The position numbers and the translations under genes were made by a program. From an uncultured bacterium (lineage in GTDB: Bacteria; Actinomycetota; Coriobacteriia; Coriobacteriales; Coriobacteriaceae), in the NCBI GenBank assembly GCA_905215725.1, contig CAJMRD010000062.1:1-12713 (forward strand): DNA of 12,713 nt, given 5' to 3'. This document shows positions 1 to 6,790 of this stretch, in pieces; positions within the stretch are counted from its first letter, which is position 1; each line of letters starts with the position of its first letter. A model generated the notes under the pieces. It made no database searches and was not told the DNA's origin. It was given only the letters and a program-made list of their open reading frames with translations.

Positions 1-899
1 TCACAAGAGAGCAGCTTTTTGAGGGCTTCAAGGTACTTCAGCAGAAAGGCGCAAAGCATTTCGGACTTCACGCTTTCCTTGCTTCAAACACTGTTTCAAA
101 CGCTTATTATCCAAAGCTTGCAAGAATACTTTTTGAGCTTGCTGTTGAGCTTCATGAAAAGACAGGTGCAGACATCAAGTTCGTAAACCTTTCAGGCGGT
201 GTTGGTATAGCATATGAGCCTGACAAGCCACAGAACGATATCTTCGCTATCGGCGAGGGCGTTCGCAAGAAGTTTGAAGAAATTCTGGTCCCCGCCGGCA
301 TGGACGATGTGGCGATCTGCACCGAGATGGGTCGCTTTATGATGGGCCCCTACGGATGCCTGGTCACCAAGGCCATCCACGAGAAGCAGATCTACAAGGA
401 CTATATCGGCGTGGACGCCAGTGCCGTCGATCTGATTCGTCCTGCCATGTATGGCGCTTACCACCACATTACGGTGATGGGCCAGCCGGGTGGCGACGAC
501 AAGACCACAGCGCCCGTCACGGACACCTACGACATCACGGGCAATCTGTGCGAGAACAACGACAAGTTCGCCATCGATCGCGAGCTGCCGCATATCGACA
601 TGGGCGACCTGCTTGTGATCCACGATACCGGCGCGCATGGCTACTCCATGGGCTACAACTACAATGGACGCCTGCGCTCCGCTGAGGTCCTGTTGCGCCC
701 CGATGGCTCGGCCGACCTCATCCGCCGCGCCGAGCGCCCGGGCGATTACTTTGCCACGCTCGACGTGCTGCCGAGCGGCCGAGAGCTGCTGGCCAAGTCG
801 CGCGCCGAAAGTGCCCGCCGTCGCGCCCAAGACGAGCGCCTGGCAGTCGCCGCCCAATGGAACAAACGCATCCAGATCGCGGACGCGAAGGAGAAGAAC
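1..899 (+). CDS. lysA: Diaminopimelate decarboxylase, 5'-truncated by the window edge and open into dapA
   Basis: LysA is a PLP enzyme that decarboxylates meso-diaminopimelate to L-lysine, the last step of the pathway. The frame starts at base 3, and 299 codons are visible before the dapA start. Roughly the first 120-130 residues, with the PLP lysine, lie outside the window. Visible family motifs, numbered from base 3, are FGLHAFLASNT (20-30), the glycine-rich LSGGVG (63-68), the phosphate/substrate segment TEMGR...GPYG (107-118), RPAMYGAYHHI (146-156), the catalytic-cysteine segment LCENND (182-187) and DTGAHGYSMGYNYNGRLR (208-225). The family core ends near residue 257. A ~40-residue Ala/Arg/Lys-rich extension follows and runs without a stop into DapA. 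Codons 3-235 are foreign to the rest of the gene: all nine leucines are CTT, against one of sixteen after residue 94. Identity is very likely; whether the 5' part belongs to the same genome is uncertain. Confidence 0.9.
888..893 (+). promoter_or_regulatory. Ribosome binding site for dapA inside the lysA frame
   Basis: AAGGAG lies 6 bases upstream of the ATG at 900. It falls within the last in-frame codons of the LysA extension. Because no stop codon separates the two genes, this site is the main evidence that a free DapA is also made by internal initiation. Confidence 0.7.
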
Positions 900-1790
900 A
901 TGGACATCCGCAATCTCGAGGGCTCAATCGTCGCCCTCGTCACGCCGTTTAAAAAGGATGGCAGTGTCGACTTTGACGCACTCGAGCGCCTTATCGATTT
1001 CCACCTGCAAAACGGCACCGACGCCATCCTCACCCTGGGCACCACCGGCGAGAGCGCCACGATGACCGACGACGAGGACAACTCCGTCGTCGCCGCCGTG
1101 GTCAAGCATGTTGCAGGACGCGTCCCCGTCATTGCCGGCTCGGGCTCCAACTCCACGCAGACCATGCTCACCAAGTCGCTTACTTACCAGGGCCTGGGCG
1201 CCGACGGTCTGCTGCTCATCACCCCCTACTACAACAAGTCCAATGAAGAGGGTATCTATCAGCACTTTAAGACCGTCGCCGATGCCGTGGACATCCCCTG
1301 CATCCTGTACAACATCCCCGGCCGCTGCGGCTGCGGTATCAGCGAGCGCAACGTAGAGCGCCTGGCCGCGCACCCCAACATCATGGGTATTAAGGAGGCC
1401 TCGGGCAACGTCGCCTACGCGGCCAAGATCGCCCACCTGCTGTCAGACGACTTCCGCATGTACTCGGGCGAGGACGCGCTTACCGTACCGCTCATGAGCC
1501 TGGGTGCTTCGGGCACCATCAGCGTGTGGGCCGATGTGCAGCCGCAGCTCGTACATGACATGTGCCGCGCTTATCTGGACGGCGACGTAGCGCGCGCCCG
1601 CGATATACAGATTGCCGGCCAGCCGCTCATCAATGCCCTCTTTAGTGAGGTCAACCCCATCCCCGTCAAAGAGGTGCTCGCCCAGATGGGTATGATCGAG
1701 GCAAACTACCGCATGCCGCTGTGCCCCATGGCAGACGACACGCGCTCTGCACTTACCGATGCTCTGAAGGGGGCTGGTCTGCTTGATTAA
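900..1790 (+). CDS. dapA: 4-hydroxy-tetrahydrodipicolinate synthase
   Basis: DapA condenses pyruvate with aspartate semialdehyde, the first committed step of lysine and diaminopimelate synthesis, in the cytoplasm. From the ATG at 900 it has 296 residues, the normal family length. Motifs fit the TIM-barrel family: VALVTPF near the N-terminus, the GTTGES loop with Thr48/Thr49, ITPYYNK (107-113), the catalytic tyrosine in LYNIPGR (Tyr137, Arg142), the Schiff-base lysine in MGIKEASGN (Lys165), GASGTISV (202-209) and NPIPVKEVL (252-260). The start is chosen because the family N-terminus aligns there and AAGGAG precedes it. The same frame is open upstream through lysA, so a LysA-DapA fusion protein is also possible. 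Its 3' end overlaps dapB by 8 bases, suggesting translational coupling. Feedback regulation by lysine cannot be judged from the sequence. Confidence 0.96.
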   Translation: MDIRNLEGSIVALVTPFKKDGSVDFDALERLIDFHLQNGTDAILTLGTTGESATMTDDEDNSVVAAVVKHVAGRVPVIAGSGSNSTQTMLTKSLTYQGLGADGLLLITPYYNKSNEEGIYQHFKTVADAVDIPCILYNIPGRCGCGISERNVERLAAHPNIMGIKEASGNVAYAAKIAHLLSDDFRMYSGEDALTVPLMSLGASGTISVWADVQPQLVHDMCRAYLDGDVARARDIQIAGQPLINALFSEVNPIPVKEVLAQMGMIEANYRMPLCPMADDTRSALTDALKGAGLLD

Positions 1791-2523
1791 GACCGTCATT
1801 ATGGGAACGGGCCGCATGGGCTCGCTCATCCGCACCACCGCCGAGGGCGTTGTCGACGCCGCCGGTCAACCCGTTTTTGATATCGTGGCCCAGATCGGTT
1901 TTGATCTGTCCGAGCTCGAGAGCGCCCCGGCAGCCGACGTTATCATCGACTTCTCGAACGTCGTGACCTTCGATGCCGTCGTCGCCTATGTCGAGCGCAC
2001 GGGCGCCGCGTTGGTCTCGGGCACCACGGGCTATACGCCCGAGCAGATGGACCGCCTGCGTGAGCTGGGCCAGAACACCCGCGTTATGCACTCGGGCAAT
2101 TACTCCATCGGCATCGCAGCCCTGCGTCATCTAGTGGCCCAGGCCACACGCGAGCTGCCCGGCTTTGACTGTGAAATCGTCGAGACGCACCACAACCAAA
2201 AGGTCGATGCCCCCAGCGGCACTGCCAAGCTACTGCTCGATGCCGTCGTCGAAGCTGAGCCCGAGGCAGGCTACCACCCCGTCTATGGCCGCGAGGGCAT
2301 GTGCGGCGCGCGTGACCCCAAGGAGATCGGCATGCACTCGCTGCGCGGGGGCACCGTCGCCGGCGTGCACGAGGTGAGTTTCTTTGGCCAGGACGAGGAG
2401 GTCACGCTCACCCACCGCGCCACGAGCCGTCAGATCTTTGTCAACGGCGCCCTGGCAGCCGCGCAGAAGCTCGTCGCCCGCGAACCCGGCTTCTACACCT
2501 TCGACCAGGTCATGTTTGCCTAA
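1783..2523 (+). CDS. dapB: 4-hydroxy-tetrahydrodipicolinate reductase
   Basis: DapB reduces hydroxy-tetrahydrodipicolinate to tetrahydrodipicolinate with NAD(P)H. The protein has 246 residues, close to the usual 245-270. It shows the nucleotide-binding GTGRMG (8-13), DFSN (56-59), SGTTGYT (79-85), the catalytic ETHHNQKVDAPSGTA (134-148, His136/His137 and Lys140), and the C-terminal LRGGTVAGVHEVSF (187-200) and HRATSRQIFVNGAL (211-224). The start is TTG at 1783, with AAGGGGG at 1767-1773 nine bases upstream. The next in-frame ATG, at 1801, would remove the first beta-strand (IKTVI) of the Rossmann fold, so TTG is preferred. The 8-base overlap with dapA points to coupled translation. The glycine loop is one residue off the common GxxGRMG pattern (MGTGRMG), which looks tolerable. 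Confidence 0.95.
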   Translation: MIKTVIMGTGRMGSLIRTTAEGVVDAAGQPVFDIVAQIGFDLSELESAPAADVIIDFSNVVTFDAVVAYVERTGAALVSGTTGYTPEQMDRLRELGQNTRVMHSGNYSIGIAALRHLVAQATRELPGFDCEIVETHHNQKVDAPSGTAKLLLDAVVEAEPEAGYHPVYGREGMCGARDPKEIGMHSLRGGTVAGVHEVSFFGQDEEVTLTHRATSRQIFVNGALAAAQKLVAREPGFYTFDQVMFA

Positions 2524-2562
2524 CCAAGTATCAACCGAATCCACCCAAAGGAGAGATAGCAA

Positions 2563-3282
2563 ATGAGCAACGCAGCCGAGATGGATGCCCAGGAGATTAT
2601 CAACTACATCGCCACCGCGCCCAAAAAGACACCTGTCAAGCTGTACGTGCGCGAGAAGCCCGGCATGAAGGTTGCCTGGGGCGACGCACATGTCTACGGC
2701 GGCCGTCGCGGCAAGACCGTCTTTGGCGACTGGGATGAGCTCAAGGCCATCCTCGATGCCAATGCCGACTCCATCGACTACTACGATGTCGAGAATGACT
2801 GCCGCAACTCTGCCGTGCCCATGCTCGACCTTAAGGGCATCAACGCCCGCATCGAGCCGGGCGCGATCATCCGCGACCGCGTCGAGATCGGCGACCGTGC
2901 CGTCATCATGATGGGCGCCATCATCAACATCGGCTCCGTTATCGGCGAGGGTTCCATGATCGATATGGGCGCCGTGCTGGGCGGTCGCGCCACCGTGGGC
3001 AAGAACTGCCACATCGGCGCCGGCACCGTGCTGGCAGGCGTTGTGGAGCCCGCCAGCGCCACGCCCGTCATCATCGAGGACGATGTCATGATCGGCGCCA
3101 ACGCCGTGGTCCTGGAGGGCGTGCACGTAGGCAAGGGCGCTGTCGTTGCCGCCGGCGCCGTGTGCGTCGAGGATGTCCCCGCCGGTGCCGTCGTGGCCGG
3201 TGTCCCCGCCCGCGTCATCAAGATGCGCGACGAGAAGACCGACAGCAAGACCGGCCTGGAAGAGGGCTTACGTCAACTTTAA
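2563..3282 (+). CDS. dapH: Tetrahydrodipicolinate N-acetyltransferase
   Basis: DapH transfers acetyl from acetyl-CoA to tetrahydrodipicolinate, the entry to the N-acetyl branch of diaminopimelate synthesis. The protein has 239 residues, matching the ~236-residue DapH/YkuQ type rather than the longer succinyl-specific DapD. Residues 1-90 form the small N-terminal domain. Residues ~98-218 are hexapeptide repeats of a left-handed beta-helix, for example IGDRAV, IGEGSM, VGKNCH, IGAGTV, IGANAV and VGKGAV. They end in the typical VPAGAVVAGVPARVIK (205-220). The start ATG follows AAAGGAGAG at 2547-2555. It lies 39 bases after dapB and is the last gene of the block, before a stem-loop. The partner enzymes, N-acetyl-DAP aminotransferase and N-acetyl-DAP deacetylase, are not adjacent. 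Acetyl rather than succinyl specificity is inferred from length and resemblance. Confidence 0.92.
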   Translation: MSNAAEMDAQEIINYIATAPKKTPVKLYVREKPGMKVAWGDAHVYGGRRGKTVFGDWDELKAILDANADSIDYYDVENDCRNSAVPMLDLKGINARIEPGAIIRDRVEIGDRAVIMMGAIINIGSVIGEGSMIDMGAVLGGRATVGKNCHIGAGTVLAGVVEPASATPVIIEDDVMIGANAVVLEGVHVGKGAVVAAGAVCVEDVPAGAVVAGVPARVIKMRDEKTDSKTGLEEGLRQL

Positions 3283-3287
3283 TAGTT

Positions 3288-3312
3288 ACGCGGTTTTGAC
3301 AAACCGCGTTTT
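3288..3312 (+). terminator. Stem-loop terminator after dapH
   Basis: A perfect 9-bp stem, ACGCGGTTT (3288-3296) with AAACCGCGT (3301-3309), closes a TGAC loop. TTTT (3309-3312) follows. It starts 5 bases after the dapH stop codon and fits a Rho-independent terminator for the lysA-dap operon. Confidence 0.7.
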
Positions 3313-3360
3313 CGCTGACGTATGCCTAGCCTGCGGCGCAATGTCAGCAACCAAGCCGAA

Positions 3361-3404
3361 AACAAAAAAGGCCGAAGTCCCAAAGGGCTTCGGCCTTTGT
3401 TTTT
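3361..3404. terminator. Bidirectional terminator between dapH and the convergent nucleoid gene
   Basis: The stem AAAGGCCGAAG (3367-3377) pairs with CTTCGGCCTTT (3388-3398). It is extended by CCC/GGG around an AAA loop, with one bulged T. TTTTT (3400-3404) follows on the + strand, and an A-rich run (3361-3369) gives the U-tract for the - strand. It therefore serves the dap operon as backup and the NA37 gene ending at 3425 as its main terminator. Confidence 0.88.
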
Positions 3405-3424
3405 CTGCAACGTCCAAGCGCAGC

Positions 3425-4429
3425 TTATCGATTCTCAATACTTCCGATGTTCTTGAGCTCGATAGAGATGAGGCCGTTGGGTTCGTTGACGAACTCGATG
3501 TACTCGGAGTTCGAACCCATCTCGGCCGGGAAGCTGATCTCGATACCCGTGTCGGTACGGATCTTATGATTGCGCACCGCCGCGCGTTCGACCTGCTTGC
3601 GCTCCACGGGCACAAGCTCAGGCACCTTCTCCTCAGTCAGTGCCGCGCGCACGCTCTCCTTGATAACCGGTTCGTCCTCAAAGACCTCATCGACGATATC
3701 CCAAGGCGGCAGCTCCTCGTCATCCTCGACTTTCTCGGCAACGGCAGCCTTAACCTTGGCGAGCGCCACGGCCGTGTTGGCGCCGTGCTCCTCGGCGACT
3801 TCCTCGACCACACGCGTCACGGTATCGATGACTTCCTTGCCCGACACGCCCGTGTCGCACTGCAGCAGGCCATCGGGGATAAGCATACGGTCCTCACCGG
3901 CAATCTTGCGTTTCTTGTCCACATAGCCAATCTCCATGGTGCTCGCGCGCACGATGGCATAGCTCGGCACCTTCTGCGAGGGATTTGGCAAAATGGCGTA
4001 ATGGCGCGCGATGTCGTTGCGCACCTCCCCCTCCTCGCGGCCCACTTCGTGCATAAAAGCCTGTTTAGAGCCCAGCAGCATCACGGCAAACCAGCGGGCA
4101 TCCTCATCGTCGTCAAAATCGGCCACCAGCACGTCGGTGGACTCGGCTTTCTCGGCTTTGGTGAGCTCGGAGGAGATAAACTCCGCAATCTGCTGCGACA
4201 GGTCCACAAACTCGCGCTCGCCAAAGAAATAGCCCTTGAGCTCGCCGCCAAACGCAGAGTTCTCGGCAAACGTGGCGCGTTTATTGTCGGCCGAGGTTCG
4301 TGCGCGGCGCAGATGCGTGGTTACGAAATTGCGCACGGTACGGCTCTCGATATCCAACTCGCGCTGGCTCATAACGTTGACGGCAGAGTCAAAGTCCAGG
4401 ATATGCAGAATCGCGTGATTGATTTTCAT
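3425..4429 (-). CDS. Nucleoid-associated protein, NA37 (NdpA/YejK) family
   Basis: This family is known from E. coli YejK, a nucleoid-associated protein of poorly defined role. With the start at 4429 it has 334 residues, the usual family length. The N-terminus MKINHAILHILDF and the C-terminal block HKIRTDTGIEISFP (288-301), followed by YIEFVNEPNGLISIELKNI, are family hallmarks. FAVMLLGSKQAFMHEV (114-129) is also characteristic. The middle (~200-270) is charged and probably helical. An ATG three codons upstream (4438) is possible. The second ATG is preferred because it aligns with the family start and lies nine bases after a weak CGGA site. The gene is transcribed alone, with a -10 like site upstream, and converges on the dap operon. 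The family assignment is by recognition; the cellular role here is unknown. Confidence 0.88.
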   Translation of the reverse strand: MKINHAILHILDFDSAVNVMSQRELDIESRTVRNFVTTHLRRARTSADNKRATFAENSAFGGELKGYFFGEREFVDLSQQIAEFISSELTKAEKAESTDVLVADFDDDEDARWFAVMLLGSKQAFMHEVGREEGEVRNDIARHYAILPNPSQKVPSYAIVRASTMEIGYVDKKRKIAGEDRMLIPDGLLQCDTGVSGKEVIDTVTRVVEEVAEEHGANTAVALAKVKAAVAEKVEDDEELPPWDIVDEVFEDEPVIKESVRAALTEEKVPELVPVERKQVERAAVRNHKIRTDTGIEISFPAEMGSNSEYIEFVNEPNGLISIELKNIGSIENR

Positions 4430-4467
4430 ATACGGCATTCCGTTCTAGATCGAATTGAGCACGAATC

Positions 4468-4473
4468 AGTATA
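4468..4473 (-). promoter_or_regulatory. Possible -10 box for the NA37 gene
   Basis: On the minus strand this reads TATACT, five of six matches to TATAAT, about 39 bases before the chosen start codon. No good -35 hexamer is seen 16-18 bases upstream, so this is a tentative call. The repeat at 4504-4537 lies just beyond the expected -35. Confidence 0.35.
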
Positions 4474-4503
4474 GCGGTCGAGCCCGCCCCAGGCGCTTCG
4501 AAG

Positions 4504-4537
4504 ATTGGTGCATCGGGGACAGGTTGCTTGCACCAAT
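4504..4537. repeat. REP-like palindromic repeat, copy 1
   Basis: The inverted repeat ATTGGTGCA (4504-4512) and TGCACCAAT (4529-4537) surrounds a core reading CGGGGACAGGTTGCT. The same unit recurs in the same orientation at 5718-5748, with about 27 of 31 positions identical. Copy 1 ends two bases beyond the stop codon of the hydrolase gene. Short imperfect palindromes in several intergenic copies resemble REP elements, but I cannot assign a family. Confidence 0.75.
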
Positions 4538-4539
4538 GG

Positions 4540-5700
4540 TTAGCGCAGGAGCTCGGACTGCCAAGCCTCGAGCTGTTCTGCCAAACTCTTGCCGGCAGCG
4601 GGCACGTCGATCTGGGGTCGTTTGGGCAGCAGCGCACACTTAAGAATCGCAACGATGGTCTGCGAGACAAAGCGTCGCGTATCCTTGTCAAAGCCTTGCG
4701 CTGCCTGGAGCATCACGGGTAGGCTCTCGCGCAGATTCCCAGCGATATCCGCAAACCGCTCAGCACCCGTAGCCTCAAACACGGAGAACAACGCATCTAC
4801 AAAACGCTCGCGTTCGCTAGGCGACACTGCAAGCAGCATCTCACGAATGGAACCATCAACGTATCGAGCACCGGCAGACAGGCGCTCACAGTACACGAAG
4901 TCGTGACCATCAACCACCCAGCTAAAGGGATTGTGCTGCAGCAGGCTGAACTCGGTGCTCTCAACGATGGCATAGTCCTCCTGTGTCTCGAACATCATGC
5001 CAAAGATCGACGACCGAGGTAGCGTCTTGTCGATTCGACCGGAAAGATCGGCAAAGGCGTCGCCGTTCAGAAACTCCTCGACGAAGCCCGGGCCATCATG
5101 GGAATACGCCCGTTCGATTCGTTCACGGGCAACATCGGAGCACATCGCTGCACCGTACACCGCAAGGTTTCCACCCTTGGAATGACCCCCGCACAAAAGC
5201 GGCCCGCCAATCGCATCCGCCGCCTCGTCCACATAACGTGCCGCGGATTCCTGGGCCGGCACAGGACACCGGAACGCCATGTTAAAGTCTTCTTTCCAGC
5301 CCACAATCGTACTATCGGTCCCCCGGAAGGAAAGATAACTAAACCCCGCCGGAAACCGGAACGCCATGGCTGCGAACTGCTCCGTCGCCACCATATCGCT
5401 CACAGCACGATAGCCGCAAACGTGCACGCCACGGTAGCGAGGACTTGCTGCCACGGCCTCCAACAAGGCCCTGCTCCCCTCCGGGTCCCACAAGTCGTCA
5501 ATCATGTCCCGGTAGCACTCGGCACGCAGCAGCTCGCGTACGTCTAGGCCCTGCCAGTTCGTCAGCTCCGCCATATCACCCGGCAAACGCAAATAGGACA
5601 ACCACGCAAAGACGAGGCTATCCACCGCGCAGAACGGCCGCTCCTCAAACGGATCAAACGCCGTCTGGGCATAGGTCAAAAAATTAGGCGAATCCGACAT
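4540..5700 (-). CDS. DUF2974 / Mbeg1-like alpha/beta serine hydrolase
   Basis: This 386-residue protein matches the DUF2974 (Mbeg1-like) family, predicted lipase-like hydrolases of unknown substrate. Evidence includes FRGTDSTIVGWKEDFNM (125-141), which carries the oxyanion-region strand, and the nucleophile elbow GGHSKGGNLAVY (171-182, Ser174). SHDGPGF (200-206) offers Asp202, and DGHDFVY (264-270) offers His266, completing a plausible triad. QHNPFSW (255-261) is also typical. No signal peptide or membrane segment is evident, so it is probably cytoplasmic. The ATG at 5698-5700 follows GGGAGG closely. Only about 48 bases separate it from the ldh terminator, and these are mostly filled by repeat copy 2. 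Its promoter is unclear, and it may depend on readthrough from ldh. Its GC and codon use resemble the neighbours. The catalytic residues are inferred from motifs. Confidence 0.85.
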   Translation of the reverse strand: MSDSPNFLTYAQTAFDPFEERPFCAVDSLVFAWLSYLRLPGDMAELTNWQGLDVRELLRAECYRDMIDDLWDPEGSRALLEAVAASPRYRGVHVCGYRAVSDMVATEQFAAMAFRFPAGFSYLSFRGTDSTIVGWKEDFNMAFRCPVPAQESAARYVDEAADAIGGPLLCGGHSKGGNLAVYGAAMCSDVARERIERAYSHDGPGFVEEFLNGDAFADLSGRIDKTLPRSSIFGMMFETQEDYAIVESTEFSLLQHNPFSWVVDGHDFVYCERLSAGARYVDGSIREMLLAVSPSERERFVDALFSVFEATGAERFADIAGNLRESLPVMLQAAQGFDKDTRRFVSQTIVAILKCALLPKRPQIDVPAAGKSLAEQLEAWQSELLR

Positions 5701-5717
5701 GGCCCTCCCATCAACTA

Positions 5718-5748
5718 TGGTGCATTGGGGTCAGGTTACTTTGCACCA
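5718..5748. repeat. REP-like palindromic repeat, copy 2
   Basis: TGGTGCA (5718-5724) and TGCACCA (5742-5748) flank the core TTGGGGTCAGGTTACTT. It is a direct repeat of copy 1 (4504-4537), differing at three bases plus one inserted T. It begins 18 bases before the hydrolase start codon and its last base touches the U-tract of the ldh terminator. It therefore sits exactly between two gene units. Confidence 0.75.
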
Positions 5749-5783
5749 AAAAGGCGCCCGGACCGTGTGGGCCCGGACGCCTT
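5748..5783 (-). terminator. Rho-independent terminator of ldh
   Basis: On the minus strand AAGGCG, U, CCGGGCC pairs with its partner through 14 positions, using two G-U wobbles around a short loop. Five T follow (A run at 5748-5752 on +). On the plus strand the two wobbles become C-A mismatches, which indicates that the minus strand is the functional one. It lies 31 bases after the ldh stop codon. Confidence 0.85.
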
Positions 5784-5814
5784 CATTGTAGCTTTTCGCT
5801 CTAGCGAGCTTGAT

Positions 5815-6765
5815 TTAGCAGGAAAAATCGACGCTGTCGATGATGTCCTTGAGGGCCTTGGCGGAGACGGTGAGCTCATGCTGCTCGTCGTCGTTCAGCG
5901 GCACGGGGACGCGGCAGACAACGCCGTCGCGGCCAACGACGGTCGGCATGGAGATGGCAAGATCGGACAGGCCATACTCGCCCACCATGAGCGAGGAGAC
6001 AGGCAAAACGGTCTGCTCATCGCGCATAACGGCGGTGCAGATGCGCTTGACGGCCATGGCGACGCCATAGTAGGTGGCGTGCTTCTTCTCGATGATGGTG
6101 TAGGCGGAGTTCTTGACGTCCTCGGCGATGCGCTTCTCGGCAGCCTCATGCTCCAGATGGCCGTGAAGCTCGCAGAAGGTGTTCAGCGGAACGCCGGCAA
6201 CCTGAGCGCTGGACCAAGCGACAAACTCGGAGTCACCGTGCTCACCCATGACGTAGGCCTGAACGTCGCGCGGATCGACCTCGACGTGAGCGCCGAGCAT
6301 CTGCTGCAGACGGCCGGTGTCGAGCACGGTGCCGGAGCCGATGACGTGACCCTCGGGCAGGCCGGACATCTTGATGGCGGCGTAGGTCAGAACGTCGACC
6401 GGGTTGGAAACGATTAGCAGAATGCCGTCGAAGCCGGACTTCTTAATCTCGGGGATAATGGACTTAAAGATGTTGACGTTCTTGTTGACCAGGTCCAGGC
6501 GGGTCTCACCGGGCTTCTGGGCAGCGCCAGCGGTGACGACGATCATGGCGGCGTCGGCGACATCGGAATAATCGCCGGCGTAGATCTTCATCGGCTCGGC
6601 AAACGTCATGCCGTGCGCGATATCCAGGGCCTCACCCTCGGCACGGTTCTTGTCCACGTCGATGAGGACCATCTCGGAGAACAGACCACTCTGCATCAGT
6701 GCGAACGCCGAAGACGAACCGACGAAACCGCAGCCGACAATAGCGACCTTCTTCTCGTTAACCAT
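5815..6765 (-). CDS. ldh: L-lactate dehydrogenase
   Basis: Ldh reduces pyruvate to L-lactate with NADH, regenerating NAD+ during fermentation in the cytoplasm. The protein has 316 residues, as usual. It shows the Rossmann loop GCGFVG (11-16), LIDVDK (34-39) with the acidic NADH-ribose residue Asp36, and the specificity loop AAQKPGETRLDL (81-92). Gln83 in that loop favours lactate over malate dehydrogenase, and Arg89 is the catalytic arginine. NPVD (121-124), LDTGR (148-152, Asp149 and Arg152) and the active-site GEHGDSE (174-180, His176) follow. An in-frame extension to 6843 exists, but it would translate a 14-bp hairpin and lacks the family N-terminus. GGGAG (6772-6776) sits six bases before the ATG at 6765. 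The gene has its own terminator and an AT-rich leader with dyad symmetry. Identity is very secure. Confidence 0.95.
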   Translation of the reverse strand: MVNEKKVAIVGCGFVGSSSAFALMQSGLFSEMVLIDVDKNRAEGEALDIAHGMTFAEPMKIYAGDYSDVADAAMIVVTAGAAQKPGETRLDLVNKNVNIFKSIIPEIKKSGFDGILLIVSNPVDVLTYAAIKMSGLPEGHVIGSGTVLDTGRLQQMLGAHVEVDPRDVQAYVMGEHGDSEFVAWSSAQVAGVPLNTFCELHGHLEHEAAEKRIAEDVKNSAYTIIEKKHATYYGVAMAVKRICTAVMRDEQTVLPVSSLMVGEYGLSDLAISMPTVVGRDGVVCRVPVPLNDDEQHELTVSAKALKDIIDSVDFSC

Positions 6766-6790
6766 TAGAAACTCCCATCTCTCTCCACAA

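Noticed and set aside
2230..3126. Minus-strand frame of 298 codons rich in Asp, Gly, Ala and His
   Set aside because: It is the antisense shadow of the dapH hexapeptide repeats, which explains its repetitive look.
3146..4474. Long plus-strand open frame (442 codons) antisense to the NA37 gene
   Set aside because: It overlaps the end of dapH and both terminators, has no family motifs, and mirrors the codon periodicity of the real minus-strand gene.
4504..4537. Repeat copy 1 read as the terminator of the hydrolase gene
   Set aside because: It is palindromic and well placed, but no T run follows on the minus strand and a sister copy lies before the gene. A repeat family is the better explanation.
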